Positions 1-8,900 of a stretch of DNA of 20,483 nt are shown one piece after another (the stretch's first letter is position 1; each line of letters begins with the position of its first letter). The stretch is from Acanthaster planci. Lineage: Eukaryota; Echinodermata; Asteroidea; Valvatida; Acanthasteridae. A model generated the notes under the pieces. It saw only the letters and a program-made list of their open reading frames with translations, was not told where the DNA came from and did no database searches. The position numbers were made by a program, and so were the translations under genes. The stretch is taken from positions 190,458 to 210,940 of the forward strand of contig NW_019091683.1 of assembly GCF_001949145.1 (NCBI RefSeq), given 5' to 3'.

Positions 1-2737
1 TTAACTGGCTTTACACTATGGGCCACGCCCAAGGTACACACAGTACCACTCCACACAGGAGTACAGCGACTACACCCTTTGAAGGCAAATGCTGTAGTGA
101 CTTCACTACACACAAATTACACCACACCTAGGAATTCAAACAAGACTACTGGGCCATGTCTTAATTAGCATATAACCATTATCATGTCAAAAGATTGTAC
201 ACCAGGCCACACTCAGGGCTAAATCATTCTGGAATGGGGGAGGGAATAATTAAGTCAAGAAAAAGCAAGTGTAAGAGAGAGGTCCAATAAATTTATTTGA
301 CTTTCCAACACTTTGTGACAGTAAGGAATAGGTATGATCACAGCGACAGTTCTCAGCAGGAGTCAAAACTCTGTATTCTAACAGAAAGATACACGAGACT
401 CATGGTTATTTTGTGGGTTCCAACCCCCAGATACAGAAGGCCCAAAGTAGGCTTTGAAAGTCAGACCGTTACAAAACACCCACTGAGAACTCTTTAGAGT
501 TCGAATTAAGTACTTTATCGAAGGCCCAAGCAGAGGATGCTTACTATACATGAGAAGTCGCGAAGAAGAAACAGTTTGGGATTTTACTAATAAACAATAT
601 CACTCTATAGATAGACATACATAATGAAGCGCAGTACGATTCACTGTAAAAACATGCATGTGTTAATGATTTAAAACCTTCCTGGTAACACTTAATGAAC
701 GTAATGTGGTGTTAATCATCCAAAGCTAAACACGTTGTGATGTTAATTTTTTTAAAAGAATATGTACGTGTTGATGTGTAAATAAATTTAGACAGATTTA
801 CAAACTTGTTAATAACAATAGATAAAATCACGTTTATCAGGTGGTAACGCTTTCTGAACATCAAAACAGGTTTATTTCCAAAACGTTGTTTGATTCTAAA
901 CGGTAACATGTTTACAATTAACACAAAGACCAATTTTTAATTTAAGGAGCTTTTAATGGCATTAAATAAAACGATTTATGACACTGCAATTTTGTATTCG
1001 TGGCTTTCCCATGAGGATAAAATGGATAAGAAAGGTTTATAATTATATACATGTAAAACATACAATGTAATTGCGTACAATTTAAAATGGTGGTTTTTGT
1101 AACAAATGAAAATTTCATAATAAATCAAACAGATCTGAAACATTAATAGATAACGTCAGGGGATAGTATCAGTAATTCTGAGTAAGATCCATCAAGCGTG
1201 CATAATAATATAAGTGCATTAGTTTACAATTGAAGAGATTTCAATGACATCAAATGAGTCGCAGAATTGATTTCATTTATAATGATTTAGATACTGCTAT
1301 ATCTATTTGTGGTAGTTTTATGATGTTGAGATGTAGGCGGAAGTTACATCTTCCAAATGAGAAATATATAATGAAAAATATTACGTATGTTATATTGACA
1401 AAATACATATTAACTTCATGGTGCTGTATAACAGTTTGACAGATCTGATAATTTTCTAGATAAAGTTGAGGTTTTTAAACTTTTTCGTTGGAGAAATAGT
1501 TATTCCCTGCTTCTGAGTTACTAAAAGGATGCAATTTGTTATTCAAAGAGCTCCAAAGTACACTGGTAAACTAACGTCGAGCAGTAACAAAATAAGACTG
1601 CATCCATATTACCGTTACCGCATACCTTTGCAGGTATTGGGTTTCTTCAACTGCTCTTAGTGGTTTCAGCGCAACCCTTCACTGATGTTACTGGTCCGGG
1701 CACACATGTGGCAATATAACGGAGCTCAGACCACATAGGGAAAAATCCTGCATACTATTACAACTCCGACAGTCACTACTCTTCTGATCAGTTATCCTCA
1801 ACGCTTAGTCGGCAACATTTTCATCGCCTTGACATAGAAAAGCCCCCATTTCGTGTCAAAATAACAGCAAGCTACCGTATTCAGGGATAGCTTTGAAATA
1901 AAAGCCGAGCAGGTGACAAAAGGCCTGTGTAAAACAACTGAATGGCTAAAACAAAAAACACACTACCCATTTAGGCTATATGTGTAAAGTATCTTTCTTG
2001 GATTAATAATGGAGTCAGGGGCACCTTCATCGGAGTTTTTTTTTTTCAATGTGGCAAATAGTCTAAAGAGCATTCCCACATCGGCACTTGCAGTTCGAGA
2101 CTTCACGAAGCAGTGACGATTTGAAACCGATTCAATCGAGGACATCAGCACACAAAATACAAACATGTGCAGCATCACTTTTGACACAAGTTTTTGAAAA
2201 ACTTGATGTGCTTTGCACATTTGGCCTATTTACAATTAAGTATGATGTGTATACCAAACACTTGGAATATTGAGCATCAATTTTTTTTTTAAAAAACGGA
2301 AACACTTATCTCTAGAAAAATTCCTCCTTCGGGAGAAAAAAATACCTTTCATTTGTATTAGACCTAACTATCAAAATGTGCAGTTCTTACCCAGATAACA
2401 TTCATTTTGATTTTTGGAAAAATCAACAAGTTTAAAGTTCCACCTTTGATGACAAAGGGATGAAAAAGTGATAGCAATTGGTTACCAACCATAAAGCAGC
2501 AGCCAAAATTGTTAAATAAATAGGGACCAAGTTTGTATACACTTCAATGAGGATTCTCTAGAATGTCAAGTTTCTCAGGAATGATAGAGTCTCTGAGCGA
2601 TTCCCGGATTAAAGGTGTTTGTACAGGACAAGGACGTGAAATAACAGCAACTCCTGACAGATATTTAGAATAAATTCAGCTCTATATCCTTTAGGAACAA
2701 CAGTCATACAGACATACAGTCAAATATGCGAGATTAA
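1..2737. other. Region downstream of the stop: 3' UTR and flank, no second gene seen
   Basis: AT-rich DNA with only short open frames and no recognisable protein domain, tRNA or rRNA. It must hold the 3' UTR and cleavage site of the receptor gene, but the end of the transcript cannot be fixed from sequence. No canonical AATAAA on the minus strand lies within 1.8 kb of the stop. Small features include an 8-bp inverted repeat at 93-100/103-110 and poly(T) runs near 2038-2046 and 2280-2290. Confidence 0.5.
871..876 (-). terminator. Possible poly(A) signal AATAAA (first canonical one after the stop)
   Basis: The minus strand reads AATAAA here, the first canonical hexamer after the stop codon at 2738, about 1.86 kb away. 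ATTAAA variants occur just before it in transcript order (952-957 and 936-941), and another AATAAA lies at 292-297. Which, if any, is used cannot be told from sequence; such hexamers are common in AT-rich DNA. Confidence 0.2.
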
Positions 2738-2948
2738 TTAAATTACTTCCAAATAAGTATGAGGTTGATTATTGTTTTGTGGCGGTTGATTGGTGGGTTG
2801 CATGTTTTGACCGAAGTTAGGCTCCTCGTAAATATGGAAGATGTTGCTTTGAGGAGGTGCTTGCCGTTGGAATGTTTTGTCTACACCGATCAGGTTCGAT
2901 ACGTCTGGAGGCTGTACAACTCTGACTCCATCGCCTTGTGTTTTCCTT
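2738..2948 (-). CDS. Exon 13: cytoplasmic tail and stop
   Basis: The exon is 211 nt, entering in phase 2, encoding residues 654-723 and TAA (2740-2738). The acceptor is AAAACAG. The tail begins basic (RRKTQ) and becomes Pro/Gln/Asn-rich. It has two tyrosine sites of like form: FHIYEEP (Y694) and PHTYLEV (Y719). YEEP resembles SH2-binding sites; neither fits the strict ITIM consensus because His is at -2. The last residues, EVI, match a class III-like PDZ ligand. The NPxY endocytosis motif of LDL receptors is absent. Signalling is inferred from motifs only. Confidence 0.88.
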
Positions 2949-5900
2949 CTGTTTTGTCAAACAGGAGAATAACTTCAGTTAAGACGGACACTAATCTTGC
3001 ATTCACAGTTCGACTTATATCACATCAGTTTCCTAGGCTCAGTTCACTTCATTTACCGTTCTCTGTCAAGTTTGCGGTGGTGTTGGAACTAAAGAAATCA
3101 ACAAAGACTGTTACCTTTTGATTAGGACCAGAACAACGAAAAGAAACAGGATCAGCAAGATGCCACTGCCCACTCCGCCTGCAATCGCGCCTGCATAGCT
3201 TTTCTCTGGAATAAAATATAAGATGCCAATCCGATTAATTTCGGTTGTTAAACCAGGAACATGACACTGCTTCATAAATTACTTCAAGTAACTATGAACA
3301 ACAGAACGTAAATACTGATAACATGTCCATAACTCAAGTATCTATGCCTTAGGCCTGAACAAGGTAGTGAAAAGGACAAAATACAATGAGTTTTAATAAA
3401 AAAGCATCTCCAAACTAAAAATTTCCATTGAAAATTGACAAGCTTGCAACGAACCCGGAGGGGTCCCTGCAGGTGAACACACAACCTGATCGCCGGACCA
3501 AGTGCCGTCTGCACGACACACACGCGTGGCAGAGTGATCGCCGGAGCCCTCGACAAGGTAGTCATTATCACAGATGAACGTTGCCTCCTGGCCTGCTTGA
3601 AACGAGGCTTGGTCTGATTCCACCAAAGTCACATGACCAAAAGTAGCCGGGGGTTGGCAACCACTGACTGGACGTTACAAAGGTGTTAAAGAAATCACAC
3701 GTGAGAGATCATCACCAGAAGACAATATCTTCTCTTTGTGCAGAAATATTTTCACCAGCCAGGAAAAATAAGCTAGTTCGGTGCACATAGACTGTACACA
3801 TGGTGTGACCCCCATCAAAGGTTGAAAAATACGTCATCCGCCCCATTTTATTTATGCACTCGGCAGATAACCCGTAAAACATTTTGAAGCAAAACCTGTG
3901 CTTTTCAAAATCTACATGTCATACTCTAAGGAAAGTGCTGTCAAATGCAGACGTTTTCATAATGATTTAAATGGCTTGAGTCCAAGCCAAACTTAGTCAA
4001 GCGTAATATGAATGGAAGCATATAGAAGCATCCAACTGCTTCTTGGTTACAAGAGATCATGCAGTAGTCTACACCTCTTTGCAACTTTTTTTTCGCATTG
4101 GTCTTTCCAACCCCGTTACCTTCTGGGATGCACTCAGCTGGCTGGTCAGACCATGACAAGTCCGACTGACAATATCTCACATCTGACCCGCTAAGATAAT
4201 ACCCGTCTGGGCAGTCGTATTCAATAAAGTCGCCGGGAAGATAGAGAGCCTGCTGGTCTGATACCACTATCAGACCATCGGACTGGTTAAACCGGCAGTG
4301 GCCCATTGAAAAACAATGCATTTAATTAGTAAATGTGGATGAAATTATTGAAAATCTGACAAGGGCAAGCAAAAACTATTACGGAAAACATATACTATTA
4401 CCGTGGAGGGTAATGGATTTATATCATGCAGTAGGCGAATTTAAAACAAAAAAGAAAAATGATGGCTTCAAATAGCTAATGGGCATTTCATGTAACATGT
4501 TTACCGACTGCACACGTTTCTCCATCGTAGCCAGCTGGCCCTAAAGCCGTTTAATGGGAGTCCTTCATTTTTTCTAAATTCGAGAGGAATTTGTACTCAA
4601 TTTTCTCTTGTTATTGATTTGGCTAAACTGTGGATGTTCTGCCTACACTCTGACTTTAAGGAAATACAAAATAGCACACCATGGTATGATTGGATCAATT
4701 GACACGATGTCTCAAGAACATGTTTCTGGTTGGCTAGTTTTTTTTTACAGTGGTCCCCTATCCCAGTGACCTTCTCGGGTGCACTCAGCTGGCTGACCAG
4801 ACCATGACAAGTCCCACCGACAAAACCTCATAGCTGACCCTCTGAGATTATATCCGTCCGAGCACCCATACTCAACCGAGTCACCAGGAAGGAAAACATC
4901 TTTCTGGCCTGATACCACTATCACATCATGGGACTGGTTTAGCATGCAGTGGGCAACTGAAAAGAAGTTTGCGTGCGTCCGAGGGTACGATCGTTAGCTA
5001 CAGGCTCCCGTATAAGCATGTGAAGTGTGTTATTTCACAGAATGGATGGCCTTATCCAAGATAGAGCGAGGGCGCTCTAAGATAGCAGGCCCACATACTA
5101 TAGAGCTGAATATAGTGAGAGAAAGTAGCGCCAACTTCAGATTGTGGAACCAAAACTGCTGCTCATATGTGTTAAGTGAAACATACAGCAAATGTGCTCA
5201 CTGTCCATGTGCACTGACGCATGATCCACCATTTTTGGTCCAACAATCTAACGGAAGCATCGTCGCAACTTTCACTATAAACAGCTCTGGTACACATTCC
5301 TATTAATACAAATATTCCTATTCAATACAAAATGCACTGAAGAAAACCAAGTTTTAAAACATTCAACTGGTTTTCCACGCTGTAGAGATGTCAACATAGA
5401 GGACTGATCACCCCTTCAAGGAACGTGAAGAATGGCCGAAACCAATAAACAGAATAAGCAATCCAATAATAGACAACAAGAGAGGATCATTTCAGCAAAA
5501 AAAGCCGTCAATTTCGACTAAATCGCTTGGTATCGCGTATGCCCCTAGAGTCTCAAATGACAAGAAAAACTGATTCTGCAACCGACTTGTGACTCGGGTG
5601 TACAACAGCAGTGCTTGGCAGTTTATTTATTTCTCTAATTCCTTGTATGGCCTCACCAAGGGCCCCTGATTCTGACCATACATTGAATTAATCTTGCATC
5701 GAATTAATTTATTTCAGATTGGGAACTTGAGAAGAATAACCCTCTCCACCCTGGATTGCAACCCTTATTGTTTACCTTGGCTTTATTGTTTATTGGCATG
5801 TTGCTTCAGCTAGGGCATTTTTTACTTCAGAATTTCTTTTTTGACTGGTGTTGTCTTGGTATGTTATGGTTTTTATGTTACCAGTATCAGTATAAGACTG

Positions 5901-8900
5901 CACTGCTGAGGGTTAGGTTTGTGAAAGTTCATTTACTTTCCGTGTATTTTTATTTAGCCTCCCCTCCCCGCTCCTTGATTCATTTTAACTTACTCTTAGA
6001 AAAAATTGGATTATAGCCTATATTTCTGGTTTCTTAGTTCTATTATTTTTGATCGTGTTGAAGAATCAGGCGCTATAGACCTGCACCCATTAGGTCCTCC
6101 ATTTCTTCTGACATGAATATGCACTTGTAGAAATATGTCTCCTGTTCTTCAAATTAACTATGCTGGTTGAGTCAAGCAGGTTGACAGAGTATTTTAAAAA
6201 TCAGGTATTACAGCATAACATGACAACGTACCTATTAGATGTCCCTAACCTGTTTGAGCGACACTATCCTCGTCAAATCTTGAAGGCCCCCTCCCCCATC
6301 CCTGGTCAATGTTGTTGTCTCACTTCGCGGTCTGTGCTCCAGCAATATTGCGAACCCGTGGAGGGATATGCTTATTGTTTAGACGAGTCCTAACCATTTT
6401 TGCCGGGTTCGTAGGCTTCTTCAAGATGTCACTTTATAGTGATAGCCTCTTCGACTTACCTTCTGGGATGCAGACAGCTGGCTGTCCGGACCAAGAGAAG
6501 TCTGAGCGACAAAACCTTACAGCGGACCCGACGAGCTGGTATCCATCGGGACAATTATACTCAACGGAGTCACCAGGTAGGTATACGGCCCGCTGGCCTG
6601 ATACCACCATTAGATGCTCAGATAAGTTCAATATGCAGTGGACGACTGTAAAGAAGAACAATCCACGTGCTTGTGTTCAGCAAGGCTGAAATAACTAAAC
6701 GCATGAAACAACAAGCGAGATCCGTTAGGAAAAACCATAACCAATTGTTACGACTTTAACCTCAAAACTACGGCGTTTACCGTTTGAACAGGTTTGTCCG
6801 TTGTAACCGGAGCTGCACATGCAGTTTAACCTGCCTGTTGGTCCAGAGGTACACGTGCCGCCGTTCGCACACGGACTACTTCCACAAGGATCTAAAAGAA
6901 AGGAAAGCTTTGTTGTGGTAAATCGAACCCTTTTGCTTTAATTATCTAGCCCTGAAGTTCGAAAGATAGCGGCCAATAGTGAATCACGTTCCGGTATGCC
7001 TTCTTTTCCAGATCCTAGCCATGCGTAGGAAACCAAGGTTTATGTTTGTGATTGAATTGGAAGTCTGGTTCAACTTGCAAATGCCACATGAATATAACGT
7101 GCACGATCACAGACTTTTGCAGATAAAATCATTATGGTTTCGAATGGTCTATTCCGCGTCGGAACATCGAACTGTCTAATTGTGTCAACATCACATTTTA
7201 TACGAATTTTTGTGTTTCACATTTGGCAAAACACAATGCATGAGAAACTAAAGCAAAACACTCACTTTCATAACAGATTCTTCCAAGGTATCCAGGTGGG
7301 CATTCACAGGAAAATCCATTAATGACATCGACACAGGTCCCTCCATTAAGGCAGGGGGAACTTTCACAGTAATTGGGCTCTAAAGAATTGAAACATTTCA
7401 AATCATACGGTTAACCTAAATTTGAGCTTCTAAAATACGTATAATTTAAACATTTTTTGTCAAATATTTATGGCATCGTTTCTGCAAACCTTCTTGGATG
7501 TGAAGACCCCCACTACGCTGGAAAACAAGTGGGCCAAACCTTTGCACTCCTCGGCCACCTACAGCCATACGGAGGAGGTTACTGTATCCCCAGTCTGTCC
7601 AATAGATGTAGCCCTCGTTTACGGCCAAATCGAAAGGATGTATTCCTTGGTATTGAGTCAAGTCAATCACAAGCTCTCTATTATTACCCGAGAGGTCGCT
7701 TTTCTCAATCTTATCCAAACTAGCATCACACCAATACAGGATGTTACCTGGAATACGGGAAAGGGAAATGAATGATGATCAACAGAACTCTTTCTTCCTA
7801 CCAAAAAAAGGTTGGTATATAAGCGAGAAAATGTGATTAAAGCATTTTGGGCTCACGGACACTCGCAGTGTACGGTTATGAGACCAAGAACTTGATGGAA
7901 TTATCAAACAATTAGCGTGTGTCTTATGTGACCTGTGGAACATGGTTACTGTCATTAAAATTTAGTGGAAATATGTGGCAACAGCATCAGCGGAAAAAAG
8001 ATAGACGGATACTTTTTCACGGCTAAGAGTAGTGGTCGGCAAATTTATTTTGAATTTTGGCGCCTCTCTTTCAACACTTGAACGCCGTGGATTTAAACAA
8101 AATTGTCACGGTCAGGTCGATCAAAAACTGCACATTACCGTCAATGCACCTTCAAACAAACTCTGAATTGCCAATATCGCCCTTAAACTATCGGCATAGA
8201 GGACATTGTTGCTTTAAAAACACCTCGACAGTTTCTGTTTAATGTTCCAAATGCAGCTTGGAAAAGAGTACTTTTGTTTCCTGTGCTCCTCAGTTTGGTA
8301 GATTTCATTGTTTCGAAGGATGACTTTTTACGTTAAAACAACTCCTTTTTCAAAAAGAAGGCGCGCCTTCCAAATGATCCAAAGTTTGCTCTGAACAACT
8401 GTCTCATTTTCTATTTTCTTAGCTTGTAATTTGTTTCGGCAGTCTTCGATGCATCTTTATACGGCTGCTGCAGACTCCTGCAATAGCTGCATGCACTCTA
8501 CACAAATTGTAATGCCCGCTGCATAAGTAGATTTTCACAATGAGCTCCTCATACCTGGCACCTTGCCATGTGGCCCCCTGCTATGTGGAAATTAGGAAAC
8601 TATATATATGGTTATAAGAAGTAAATGTTGTTGTACCCTGGAATGCATCAAAATATTTACCATCTTTTGTAACACCATTGGGCCATATTAAATTGCCTGT
8701 AACAATGGCGATCCTGTTGCTTCCATCCAGATCTGCCCTCTCGATTTTGGACGCATTCCCCCAATCCGTCCAGAAGATGTAGCTGGAATAAATATGTCAC
8801 CATCAGTAAGTCAGATATTTTTACATCAGAGTGGCTGATTAATTTCAAACTTCTTTTCTTTATGCATATTTGTAAATGGACAGCTTAGCCATTTCTACTG

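Noticed and set aside
3284-3571. 95-residue minus-strand frame overlapping exon 11
   Set aside because: It is an out-of-frame shadow of the CCP module 4 exon and adjoining intron.
5756-6016. Hydrophobic 86-residue plus-strand frame resembling a membrane protein
   Set aside because: Its hydrophobicity comes from T-rich codons in AT-rich intron DNA; it has no start context or domain.
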